DNA of 64,000 nt from Lampris incognitus. Taxonomy: Eukaryota; Chordata; Actinopteri; Lampriformes; Lampridae. This document shows, one piece after another, positions 46,150 through 57,014 of this stretch. The position numbers and the translations under genes were made by a program. The notes beneath the pieces are model-generated. The model did not search any database. It had not been told where the DNA came from and saw nothing but the letters and a program-made list of their open reading frames with translations. The stretch's first letter is position 1, and each line of letters opens with the position of its first letter. The stretch spans positions 5,380,118-5,444,117 of the forward strand of contig NC_079211.1 of NCBI RefSeq assembly GCF_029633865.1. The letters are read 5' to 3'.

Positions 46150-46513
46150 TTTTTGTAACATGGCATTAGTGGTCGTGTGGCTCGGGTCCTGGGCTGTTCC
46201 GGTGGTGTCTGGACACTGCTTGGCATCCTCCTCAACATATTCTTCATATATTTTATAATTCTGTTATCCTCTTTCAATGTTGTAAACACAACATCCATTG
46301 CACGCTGTCTGTCTTGGCAGAGAGATCCCTCCTCTGTTGCTCTCCCTGAGGTTTCTTCCTATTTTTTCTCCCAGTTAAAGGGTTTTTTAGGGAGTTGTTC
46401 CTTATCCGATGCGAGGGTCAAAGGACAGGATGTTGTGTTGCTGTAAAGCCCCTTGAGGCAAATTTGTAATTTGTGATACTGGGCTACACAAATAAAACTG
46501 ACTTGACTTTTCA
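46150..46513 (+). mobile_element. L2-like LINE 3' UTR (GACTTGAC-tailed family)
   Basis: Carries TGGGCTGTTCCGGTGGTGTC, CTCCCTGAGGTTTCTTCC and the AAACTGACTTGACTT end. Closest to the copy at 48440-48825. Confidence 0.8.
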
Positions 46514-46659
46514 GTCGGCAACAATAACAATGACAATATTTTTTTTTTGAAAAAGAGTGACGTTATTGAATATTTTTCCCAATAAAAATTCCCCAAAATT
46601 ATGCAAAAGCACATTTTTCCAAACTTAGTGTTGTAGTATAACCAACAGCAGACCATTGG

Positions 46660-47482
46660 TGTATGAAGTGATTTTGGGGACACTACACTGTGTAAGACTG
46701 AAGTTATTGAATATTTTTGTAGTATCTCCTTTTGGTGTTGCACTTTAGACGGTCCCTGTGCACTCATCTCACAACCAGTGTTCTGACAGTTTGCGCTACC
46801 CACTCCATGGATTGTCACCTTGTCATGGTGGAGAAGCTTCCATGGTCCCGAGATCCCGAGAGCAGTGCCGTCTGGAGCCATGCTCCTGGTAGGGCCACTC
46901 ATGGCAGTAAGGTATTTACAACACGCCAACTGCAGGAAAAATGCTGTGAACAAAGGCAGCCTTTGTAAATGGCTGTCATAGACCTGACAAAGGCCTTTGA
47001 CTCAGTAGACTAGCATCACCACCACAATAATGCAGCACCAACTCCAATCGACAGGCCGTGCCATCCGCATATCCAACACGTCTCCCCAAACAGATTCTGT
47101 ACTCCCAGCTGAAGGAAGGTCAGTGAGCTCCCGGTGGGCAAAAGAAACGTTTCAAGGTCAATATCAAGACCAGTCTGGAGAAATTCAACATCACACTGAG
47201 CAACTGGGAACACATTGCACTGGATAGACGCTCCTAGAAGAAATCGGTGCAGGAAGGAGCTGCACGTCATGGAATGAAACTCCACTGTGCCGCAGAGAAA
47301 AAGCGACAGCACCGCAAAGGAGAGAGAGAAAAAGGCCCAACCACCACCACCTTCCCCTGTCCACACTGCACAAACGTATGTGGATCGCGGCTTGGCCTCT
47401 ACAGCCATTTGAAGACCCACAAGTAGACAACCTAACAGAGAGGACAGTCATGCTCGCATCGAGTGACTGCCGATGATGATTA
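46660..47482 (+). mobile_element. LINE-C deletion derivative
   Basis: The 5' head (GATTGTCACCTTGTCATGG) is joined at GGTAAGGT|ATTTACAACA to a short reverse-transcriptase piece (LTKAFDSVD), then jumps at about 47010 to the C-terminal region (MQHQLQ-like) and ends with a (GAT)n tail. Most of the catalytic region is missing. Confidence 0.8.
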
Positions 47483-47884
47483 GGGCCTAGCCAAGTCTCT
47501 GTAAAGCACAACACACCCAAGTTGTTCATCTCCCTTTGAGAGCTCATGAAGTTCGTCCAGCTTGTTATTGAGAGACTGAACGTTAGAAAGCAGTACGCTG
47601 GGAATTGGCGGCCGGATAGGGCGCCGTCACAGCTTCACCATCTCTTTTACCTTGCCTCCGGCAGTGCTATCTGCCAGCATTATTCCATGGTGGTACCTGT
47701 TTAATCTCTCTCGGCAAGAGGTAATCTCTCTTGGCAAGTCCAACAGCTTCCAACTGTTGGGAACATCTAATCTTATATAAAGTCTGGCAATTATAGGTAA
47801 TTGTGCGACATATAACACGAAAACAAACAACAATGCAAGAGTAGCTTGTAGAGAGTGGCCATAGTATGGCACCATCGGGACAAA

Positions 47885-48825
47885 AGATATCTTATATGTT
47901 AGTCCAATTTGGGGGTCAGCGCTATGTTTCCTGTTCTTGTGGAATAACTTGCCTGCTGCCATCAGACAATCGGAGTCTGTTGAGTCCTTTAAATCCAAAT
48001 TTAACACTCATCTTTTTGCCTTAACCTACAATTACATGCCTTTGAGTGCTTCACAACCTGTACTGCATGGCGGGTCAGTTTCTGTCTCAATGAATTTACC
48101 AAGCACCGTTCTGCCAATGAGATTATAGTGTGTTGACTGACTATTGCAAACTGTTCTCTTCTCTCACATGTCTTTTCTCTCTCTCTGAATGATGTCTTCT
48201 CCTTTCTCTTCTTCTGTGTGAATGGTGTGATGCGAGTCTCCCTTGTGTGCACGTGCAGTCTGTTCTCCTCCCAGGTCTCCATGGTGATGTTGGCCTCCAC
48301 TTGGACACCGCTTGGCATCCCCCTCATCACACTTTCTTTTTATATATCTTATAAATCCATATAATTTTGTTATCTTGTTTTAAAGTTATATCCTTCTCTC
48401 ACTGAGATGTATAACTAATTTTTTTTATTTGTATTATTATTACATGGTGATGGTGGTCACGGGGCCCAGGTCCTGGGCTGTTCTGGTGGTGTCTGGATAC
48501 TGCTTGGCATCCTCCTCATCACATTTTTCACATATTTTATAATTCCATTACAATTGTGTTATCCTCTTTCAATGTTGTACTGTGTAAATTGTGTAAACAC
48601 AACATCATTGCACGTTGTTCGTCTTGGGAGAGAGATCCTCCTCTGTTTCTCTCCCCGAGGTTTCTTCCTATTTTTTCCATGTTAAAGGTTGTTTTTTTTG
48701 GGGGGGGGGTTGTTCCATATCTGATGTGAGGGTCTAAGTACAGGATGTTGTGTTGCTGTAAGCCCCTTGAGGCAAATTTGTAATTTGTGATATTTGGCTA
48801 CACAAATAAAATTGACTTGACCACC
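47885..48825 (+). mobile_element. L2-like LINE 3' end with UTR
   Basis: The end of the ORF (LWNNLPAAIRQSESVESFKS, KFNTHLFALTYN) is followed by the family 3' UTR, partly repeated (48270-48370 and 48440-48540), and the TTGACTTGAC tail. Confidence 0.8.
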
Positions 48826-48839
48826 AAAATGTCTGGTTG

Positions 48840-49440
48840 GTTAGCCAGCACCTGTGTCAGTCTGGAACTTGAAGTCCCACCGGATTTTAGCTCTGCCATT
48901 CTCAACCACCTTTGGTGCTGTCTCCCATTTGGACTTGGGAGCTTCCAGTCTGTACTCGGTACAGATGTTCCTGTACACTATCTCAGCCACTTGGTTATGC
49001 CTTTCAGTGTACACTTTCCCAGCTAGCATCTTACACCCTGCTACTAAGGGCTGGACAGTCTCAGGGGCGTCTTTGCGCAGCCTGCATCTTGGGACTTGTC
49101 TGGTGTGGTAGACCTCTGCCTCAACCGATCTGGTGTTGGGTGCCAGTTCTTGCGCTGATATGATCAGAGCCTGAGTGCTGTCCTTCAGTCCAGTCTTTTC
49201 TAGACTCGGGTAGAATTTCTCGATATCAGGCATGTCTTCTATCTGTCGATGGTACAGCCCATGGAGGGGCTTGGTCTTCCATGATACCTCCTTTTATTCT
49301 TCCTCCCCACTCTGTCGTCTGCTGCACGAGGTACTTACTCAGCAGTTTGTCCTGGAGGGCCCACTTTCTGATGTACTCATGGATTTTTGGTACGTCATCC
49401 TCATAGTGGCTCTGACACTCACTAACCCTCATCTTTTACA
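48840..49440 (-). mobile_element. LINE ORF fragment (DAPETVQ family)
   Basis: Minus-strand frames: HEYIRKWALQDKLLSKYL, then LKDSTQALIISAQELAPNTR, YHTRQVPRCRLRKDAPETVQ, AGKVYTERHNQVAEIVYRNI. Recalled as a common fish non-LTR ORF end with a Cys-rich motif; here one Cys is replaced (CRLR). Confidence 0.7.
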
Positions 49441-49897
49441 CGGTTTACTAATCTGTGGGCATGGCTGTGTAATTCGAGCACACGGATTGTGAATCAGAGA
49501 GCATGGTTATAAACCGTGTGCACAGATTTCTAAATCGAGAGTGCAGATTTATACATGGGTCTTTTTTTCTCAGCTGACCCCAGGGGGCTCTGTACGTAAA
49601 CATAAGCTGTTGAATCTAAATCACTAGTAAGCCAGAATAGTATGCTGTAAAGGCCAGCTGTGCTATCAGTTGTGCTAACCAACTGGGGAAGGCAGCTAAT
49701 GCTAGTGCTAACTTGGCTAGTAGTACAACCAACAGCTGGAATCGAGCAACAGATAACATATTTTCAGAACTGAACAGGTATTCCTATAGTTTTGCTGACT
49801 TTTCTCCAAGCCCTCTCCTTTTTGTTCTGTCTCTGTACAGTATATAAATTGAATCGTAGAGCTCCAGGTGCCTACAGATGGTGACAATATGTTTGTG
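49441..49897. other. Intergenic, no feature seen
   Basis: No gene or repeat recognised. Confidence 0.4.
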
Positions 49898-50205
49898 CTC
49901 CAGCATGGTGGCCCAGTGGTTAGCACTGTTGACTCATAGCAAGAAGGTCCTGGGTTCAAACCCCGGGCCATCTTAGGTCCTTTCTGTGTGGAGTGTGCAT
50001 GTACTTCCTATGTCTGTAGGGTTTTTTTTTCCAGGTGCTCAGGTTTCCTCCCACCATCAAAAGAAATGCAGGAGTTAATACTCCTGTCTGTGCCCCTGAC
50101 TGAGGCATGGCAAGAAGAACTGCTTTTGGTCCCCAGGCGCTGCACGGTGGCTGCCCACAGTGTGTGTTGAGATGGGTTAAAGTGCAATGGTGCAGAGAAT
50201 ATATC
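49898..50205 (+). mobile_element. SINE-B copy, plus orientation
   Basis: tRNA-like head (GGTGGCCCAGTGGTTAGCAC; B box GGTTCAAACCC) and the body ending GATGGGTTAAAGTGCA. Confidence 0.85.
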
Positions 50206-50312
50206 ACAGATGCTGAAACAAATATTTAACAGGTTATTTATATACATGTCTGAGTTAGATGGACATGACAGAGCGTACCAGTATACATACAATGTACAGT
50301 ATGTGACAATGT

Positions 50313-51480
50313 TAGGTGTTCTGAGTCCTCTACTTTTCTCCCTGTACACAACATCCCTGGGTTCTGTTATTCGCTCGCATGGCTTCTCTTACCATTGTTA
50401 TGCCGATGACACCCAGCTGATCTTGTCCTTTCCTCCCTCTGACACACAAGCAGAGACACACATTGCTGCATGCTTGACTGACATCTTGGAGTGGATGGCG
50501 ACACACCACCTGAAGCTTAATATGGACAAGAAGGAACTGATGTTCCTCGTGGGGAAAGGTTGCCCGCACCGAGACCTGGCCATCACCATTGACAACACCG
50601 TGGTGACCCAAACTCGGACTGTGAGGAATCTGGGTGTGATCCTGGACGACCAACTGTCGTTTGCTGTAAACGTTGCATCAGTTGCTTGCTCCGGCAGATT
50701 TCTTCTCTATAACATCAGAAGGATTCGCCCATTCCTCACCGACAAGATGGCACAGGTGCTCATCCAGGCTCTGGTCATCTCCCGGCTGGACTACGGCAAC
50801 TCCCTCCTTGCTGGCGCCCCAGCGTCGGCCATCAGACCTCTGGAGCTTGTTCAGAAAGCTGCAGCTCGTCTGGTGTGCAACCGTCCTAAGTTCTCCCACA
50901 CAACTCCCCTTCTCCTGTCCCTACACTGGCTCCCAGTAGCTGCTCGCATCCAGCTTAAGACTCTGGTGCTAGCCTACAGGGCAGTGAAAGGAACAGCTCC
51001 TTCCCATCTCCAGGCCATGGTCAAGCCCTACACCCCCGCCCGACCACTTGGCTCTGCTGCCTCGGGACGCCTGGTTGCCCCGTTGCTCAGAGGCCCCTGC
51101 TGCCGATCGACCCGGTCACGGCTCTGTTCTGTCCTGGCCCCACAGTGGTGGAATGAACTCCCCACTGATGTCAGGACAGCGGAGTCGCTGCCCATCTTTC
51201 GGTGCAGGTTGAAAACTCACCTCTTTAAGAACTACTACCCTGTTACTTGCTCTTAACACTTATTGTATTCACTCATTTTAAAAAAATCTCTTTCTTGCAC
51301 TTTTACTTTAGCACTGGTTTTGCTCTTAGATGCTTGTTTAGATGCACTTATGACCTCTGATGACTAGCAGTTCTCCTGATCTCCTATGTTAAATGATGCA
51401 CTTATTGTAAGTTGCTTTGGATAAAAGCGTCGGCTAAATGACTGGAATGTAATGTGATGTAACGTAATGTACAGTGGTTA
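50313..51480 (+). mobile_element. L2-clade LINE, 5'-truncated, open ORF end
   Basis: An uninterrupted frame to 51256 encodes the reverse transcriptase from the catalytic YADD (50399-50410) on: [66 protein letters not shown], and [18 protein letters not shown]. The 3' UTR has CTTTGGATAAAAGCGTC and a TGTAATG-type tail. The intact frame suggests a fairly recent insertion; the upstream reverse transcriptase and endonuclease are missing. Confidence 0.9.
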
Positions 51481-52598
51481 CACATGTATTTGAAATCAGT
51501 AGTTAAAGTAAAAGCAAAGACGAAAATAATTCATAAGTAAAGCTATGTTAGGCTATTCATTCAGTGCAGTCCTTCCATAAAAGCACCCAAGAATATAACC
51601 AATAACAATGTGTAACGGGGGCAGTCCTATGCTGTTCTATGCTGGTCAGCCTGCTGCACGCCCGTCACTCTCATCATTAGCTCTGCGTTGTGTTCTATTT
51701 TGGGTGGGGCCCCAGGTGTTGTGGGGGGCCCTCAGTCTCTCATCATCATCATCACCATCATGATCAAGGAAGGAGGGGGGGGCACACAGGACTCTATTTG
51801 GCCCACCTTGCCATTTATTTTGGTTTCAAACCCTTCGACAAACGTCCAGTCCTCCAGCTGGAGCGGTGTTTCTTACGGACGTGGGGGTCGAAGTTCAACC
51901 ACTGCCCGGACTTCACTCGTGTGCGTTAGAAGGAGAAACCGTCCACGGGACTCCGATGTAAGAAAGGATAAACAAGTATTTTATCCCACAGCTTGCAGTA
52001 TCTTCTTACAGGGATACTCAAGGTTACGTTCTCCTCAACCAGCAAAACTGTGCTACGGTAAGAAACACGCGTGGCTCGGCTCGATCGCTGCTTGAGACTC
52101 CTACCACAAAACAAAAATGGCCTCTCCCGCGTTCCCTCTTCCGTGTACCCACAAGACCTCTCTCTTAAAGCGACAGTACACGTATATGACGGTCGTTATA
52201 AAATATACATAAAAGTAAATAATGACATAAAATAAAATGTAGTAAACACAAATAACAGCACACAGACAGGATTTGGTGATATTTCATACTCAATAAAATA
52301 AAATAAAAACATTAATTTTAACCTGGTTACAAATGTAACACCATAACGCCGCTAGGGAAAGTAGCACGGGTGCACAGCCAGTTCACATTCTGCTGCAGCG
52401 AGTCAGGAAATATGGTTCAAATCTCCCGACAGATTTAACAGGGTTGAATGGCCGTTTATACCGACCAGAACCAACGGCACCACGCAGAACATGTTAGCAA
52501 TGATCTGTGGCTACACGTCCATGCAGTTTCAGAAAAATTGCTTTTAAAGGCGCCAGCTTAACCAAGGGACGGAGAGTGTGATAACACGTCTTACCATT
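51481..52598. other. Intergenic, no gene seen; possible solo LTR
   Basis: Begins TGTAACGGGG at 51611 and a stretch ends AAATGTAACA near 52340, which would fit an LTR. No target duplication, primer site or internal gene supports it. (ATC)n lies at 51739-51760. Confidence 0.25.
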
Positions 52599-53073
52599 AC
52601 CCAGCTGAGATATTAATGCATTACATATGTTAGTATGTCTGTTAGGAAACTAACTGACACCAACATTAACATTTTAACAACTTTAATACGGTTTTTAAAC
52701 AATTTAAACTTCAGAGACGTGGTCGAACTTCAATAGCAAAATTGAAAAAGTGAAAATATTACCTGAAAAACAAAACAGAAAACACATATTGCTGATCTAA
52801 CAAACGTAACAAGGCCTATAACACGTGACATGTAAAAAGAAAGAAAGGAAAACAAATATTGAAACAGTCCCAAACAACGACCCGAACTTAAAAACCACTA
52901 GAACGACCATGGGCGGTCAAAATGACCGCCGCGGGTTTTAAACTCTATATTCTGTCAAGATAAATACCCAGTTGAGATATTAATGCATTACATATGTCAG
53001 TATGTCTGTTATGAAACTAACTGACACCAAAATTAACATTTTAACAACTTTAATACTATTTTTCAAACAATTC
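52599..53073. repeat. Direct repeat pair, about 108 bp
   Basis: 52599-52706 and 52966-53073 share GAGATATTAATGCATTACAT, GTATGTCTGTTA and TTAACATTTTAACAACTTTA with few differences, 367 bp apart. Confidence 0.85.
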
Positions 53074-53335
53074 AAAATGGCCGCTGTCCGACGCCTGTAA
53101 ATCCTGCAGCGCCTCGGTGGTAGTCATGGTGCGTCTGTAACCAGACATGTTGGACACAATCACATATCAAGTTTAGACTATTTCTCTCCACTGGAGGTCG
53201 CTAGTGTGTTCCTAGGACAGAGCAACGGACCTCACGAAGGAAATGACGCCACCAACACACGTCATAAATACTGACATGACGCACACCATCACGCGCGAAT
53301 TACGAGCGGTCATTTCGACCGTTCATGGTCGTTTT
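52888..53335. mobile_element. Inverted-repeat element, possibly piggyBac-like
   Basis: Left GAACGACCATGGGCGGTCAA (from 52901) and right, read inward, AAAACGACCATGAACGGTCG are inverted copies, each continuing to AAATGACCGC. TTAA stands near the left end (52888) but no matching TTAA was found at the right. Confidence 0.45.
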
Positions 53336-53596
53336 GGGTAGAGCTTATACCTTTTTATTCAACTGACCTAAAACTCGTTTTAAATGCCAATATGTGCAAT
53401 TTTTGGAGCATTCGGGGAGCGGCAGGTCTGTATCTCCCCCCCCCCCCCCCCACAAAGTTATTAAACTTTGAAAATCCAAAACGGCCATAATGACCGTCTG
53501 TTACACACAGGTTTTGAGAATGTTCCCCAAGAGGAAGAAATATATATAAAATAATGAAAAGATGAACAACATATTGACTCAGCTACACCACTACAC

Positions 53597-53686
53597 AGTG
53601 AGACAGACAGACAGACAGATAGACAGAGAGACAGACAGACAGAGAGACAGACAGACAGACACAGTGAGACAGACAGAGAGACAGAC

Positions 53687-53723
<37 letters not shown>

Positions 53724-53728
53724 CAGTG

Positions 53729-53787
<59 letters not shown>

Positions 53788-53852
53788 GCTCATATTGCGT
53801 ACAGAGAGACAGACAGACAGACACAGTGAGACAGACAGACAGAGAGACAGAC

Positions 53853-53901
<49 letters not shown>
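53597..53901. repeat. (CAGA)n array with a 116-bp higher-order duplication
   Basis: Long CAGA/GACA tract. The tag GAGCTCATATTGCGTA occurs twice, from 53786 and from 53902, 116 bp apart, so a block of array plus unique tag was duplicated. Confidence 0.9.
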
Positions 53902-53903
<2 letters not shown>

Positions 53904-54471
53904 GCTCATATTGCGTAAGTGCACAACTGTCTTGGGAATAGGTGGGGAGCCTGTGCAGCCCCCACTGGTCACGCTATTTCCTGTTGTATGGAGCATGGCA
54001 GAACACGAAGCATTAAGTCTTCCAGGCATGTAGTGTACCATACGGCAGAGGAAGTGCACGCACGCACGCACAGACAAACGCAACATACTAACAACACACA
54101 TACACATATGCACCCACGTGTACAATCAGATAAGGACCACGCACGCACATACACACGCGCGCACATGCGCGCGCGCGCAGAGCAGAGGGATTCCAGAAGT
54201 GCCGCAGATGAAACTCTACTGTAAAAGGAAGTAAGCGGAGCTGCGAGCGGAGCCACTGCGCTGCATCACCGTCAGACTCGGGAAACTTCCAAGCTGAAAG
54301 AAAAGTCGACCAAAGAGTTGAGACAAAACCATTTCCGCTCTTCGGTAAACATCCTGCTGTATCTTTCACGAGGGGCTGGGATCTGGACTGTGAACAAAGA
54401 CACGACAAGCCGAGAGGACTCCAGACGGTCCAGCCGCCGCCGCCGCTGGTCTGTGGTTTGTCCATAGCAAC

Positions 54472-54586
54472 ATGAGGACGGTTCTCCTCCTGCTCCTGCT
54501 GCTGCTGTCCGCCGGCTGCTCCTCCTCCTCCTCCTCCTCCGACGGCGGCGGCGGCGGCGGCGACGACTGCTCCGGGATGGCCATCC
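54472..54586 (+). CDS. f2rl3: Protease-activated receptor (PAR4-like) exon 1: signal peptide
   Basis: A 115-bp coding exon ending in phase 1 at a GTGAGT donor (54587). It encodes residues 1-38: MRTV, eight Leu, SAGC, seven Ser, Asp, six Gly, DDCSGMAI. The Leu run is a classic signal peptide core with likely cleavage after the Gly/Cys near 15-16. PAR genes typically have a small first exon with signal peptide and a second exon with the receptor, as here. The short poly-Ser/poly-Gly segment is encoded by (TCC)n and (GGC)n, so its length may vary between individuals. The start was chosen as the ATG in a CAACATGAGG context directly before the hydrophobic core. Upstream 54200-54471 is presumed 5' UTR and promoter. 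Linkage to exon 2 is inferred from phase and content, without transcript evidence. Confidence 0.75.
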
Positions 54587-54704
54587 GTGAGTACATCTTC
54601 TCTTTCTCGACGCCCGTCTCTCCTCGGAGGACTTCCGATGCAGAAAACCGCGCGTTTCATTCCCTGCGTGGCTCAGCAGGGCTAGTTAGAGGTTCTGTTG
54701 CCCC

Positions 54705-55083
54705 GTAACAAGCCCGATACGCTGTGGATGGGGGTAACAAGCCTGATACGGTGTGGATGGGGGTAACAAGCCCGATACGGTGTGGATGGGGGTAACAAGC
54801 CCGATACGGTGTGGATGGGGGTAACAAGCCCGATACGGTGTGGATGGGGTTAACAAGCCCGATACGGTGTGGATGGGGGTAACAAGCCTGATACGCTGTG
54901 GATGGGGGTAACAAGCCTGATATGCTGTGGATGGGGGTAACAAGCCTGATACGGTGTGGATGGGGGTAACAAGCCCGATACGCCGTGGCTGCGGGTAACA
55001 AGCCCGATACGCCGTGGATGGGGGTAACAAGCCTGATACGGTGTGGATGGGGGTAACAAGCCTGATACGCCGTGGATGGGGGT
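54705..55083. repeat. 30-bp minisatellite in receptor intron 1
   Basis: About 12.6 units resembling GTAACAAGCCCGATACGGTG followed by TGGATGGGG. Units differ mainly at C/T in GCC(C/T)GATAC and in GGTG/GCTG/GCCG. Confidence 0.95.
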
Positions 55084-55706
55084 GCTGATCAAACTGCACA
55101 TGTTCTTCATCACCCCGCGGTGTTTGTTGCCAGCTGTTGTGTCTGAGAGCCTGTGTGGAAGACAGACCCAGTGAGGAACCAGAAGTATGGAGCCAGAGAG
55201 CTGGGATTAATCCCTGGGACTAGATAAGACACGGGAGCGGGACCGCTCTCCGCTCTCCCTACACACACGTATTACTATTTCTACACACACTGAACCATTA
55301 CACACATGCTGCACTCCATGCCATACAGAGATGCTTGCGTGCGTGTGTGTGCGTGCGTGTGCGTGTTGTTTCCAGACACATTAATAGCCCCACCGCTTCT
55401 GACACGGTGGGTACATCATGGCTCATGACAGGAAATGGAAAGGCTGTGTAGGAGGGTTCGAGAGCAACTCTTTCCATGTGGCCACTACGGTGCCCGGATT
55501 CCTTCTCTCCGTGTCACGCCTGCCTTCACGTGGCCGTGGTGCGAAGTCAACGTGAAGGTGCGGCGACTCGCTGGAGAGCGCGAGCTCCCTCACGCGGAAA
55601 GCAAGTCCTCGTGACTGGCAGCCGGCCGGTAAATGCAATAGTTTGATTAAAGGTTTCCATGATTGGAAATAACCCACTTTCTTTGCAAATCAATTCTTTT
55701 AATAAC
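55084..55706. other. Receptor intron 1; short (GTGC)n
   Basis: A GTGCGTGTG-rich tract lies near 55336-55368. No other feature seen. Confidence 0.45.
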
Positions 55707-56138
55707 GGCGTCCGGGTGGCGTGGCGCTGTATTCCGTTGCCTACCAACACGGGGATCGCCGGTTCGAATCCCCGTGTTACCTCCGGCTTGGTCGGGCGTT
55801 CCTACAGACACAACTGGCCGTGTCTGCGGGTGGGAAGCCGGATGTGGGTATGTGTCCTGGTCGCTGCACTAGCGCCTCCTCTGGTCAGTCGGGACGCCTG
55901 CTCGGGGGGAACTGGGGGAGAATAGCGTGATCCTCCCACGCGCTACGTCCCCCTGGTGAAACTCCTCACTGTCAGGTGAAAAGAAGCGGCTGGTGACTCC
56001 AGGTGTATGGGAGGAGGCATGTGGTGGTCTGCAGTCCTCCCCGGATCAGCAGGGGGGAGGGGGGGAGCAGAGACCGGGACGGTTCGGAAGAGTGGGGTAA
56101 CTGGTCAAGTACAATTGGGGAGAAAAGGGGGAGGGGGT
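55707..56138 (+). mobile_element. SINE-A copy 7
   Basis: Complete copy with a clear head: GGCGTCCGGGTGGCGTGGCG, B box GGTTCGAATCC, and an end in AATTGGGGAGAAAAGGGG. Lies in receptor intron 1. Confidence 0.92.
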
Positions 56139-57014
56139 CCTTTTTTCAGTCAGTCAAACTCAGCTTGGTTCTTACTTGGTTCATACTTCCTGTTGTCACT
56201 GCTCAGTAAAGGCCGTGACAGCCCTCAAGCAAGCGTGGCGATCATTTCCTCAGCCCCTCTTTGTCTTCTGGGGATTTCCATTTGTGTTCATGTAAACACG
56301 GATAACACCAGCGCTCTTACTCTCCAGCCTGTCCTGGGACTGCGTATGTCGCGACAGACAGTAGAAGGATTCGAACTGAGTATCAGGGCCACAGCTGTGT
56401 GCACTATTTATAAGTGAACATGTTTTACCATCTTTGAGGAATGGAAAAGATACAAATAGCAAGAGGCATGTCAATATGACGCCACTGTTTTAAAAGCAAC
56501 GTAACAAAACCACGCGGCTGAACTGTTGACACTTGTTAACTTAAAGCTGAACTGTGGAGTTTTCCGTGTGTTTACGTGGGTTTGGATATGTTGAGAAAAG
56601 TTATTACCTTGGGGAATGCTCAGAAAATCCCAAAGGTGGCCACAAGGTTCACATTCCGAGTCTCCAGTGTTTACGTCCATATTTCGGTGAAGTGGCCTGA
56701 AGGGAAGGTCTTGTCTTTTATGGTATGATGGCCAAAATCTGCAATTCATCTTAGAGACTGAGCAAGAAATCTTGGTGCCTTGTTTGAGTCGTGTTTACCC
56801 CAGTTTGACCTTACCTTAACAGGATGACCAGATAAAGCCATCCAAATGACTGTTTCTAAAGTGGGACAGCGCTTGGGTTATTTATGTGCATGTAAACACA
56901 ATCTATGAATCTGCAGATACAACCCTAGAGAGGTTGCAATGAATCACCTTCAAGAACGCCTTGTTCAACTGAACCATAACATGCTGTTCCCTCTGGTATC
57001 TGCTTTCCAAACAG
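56139..57014. other. Receptor intron 1, no feature seen
   Basis: Sequence up to the exon 2 acceptor (TTTCCAAACAG at 57004-57014). An in-frame ATG at 56939 extends the exon 2 frame but lies in the intron. Confidence 0.45.

Noticed and set aside
52000..52060. Exon-like segment with TTCTTACAG acceptor and GTAAGAA donor
   Set aside because: The 40-odd bases between encode nothing recognisable and no partner exons were found.
51611..52340. Possible solo LTR with TGTAAC...GTAACA ends
   Set aside because: No 5-bp target duplication, no polyadenylation signal or primer-binding context, and no matching second LTR.
53461..54125. Cys/Leu/Ser repeat frames on the minus strand
   Set aside because: Translations of the (CAGA)n array.
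54657..55113. Minus-strand frames with PHRIGLVTPIHTVSG repeats
   Set aside because: Translations of the 30-bp minisatellite, whose period is divisible by three; no gene context.
56939..57014. ATG at 56939 as the receptor start
   Set aside because: It lacks a signal peptide and lies before a good acceptor (TTTCCAAACAG). Splicing from 54586 restores phase and supplies the signal peptide.
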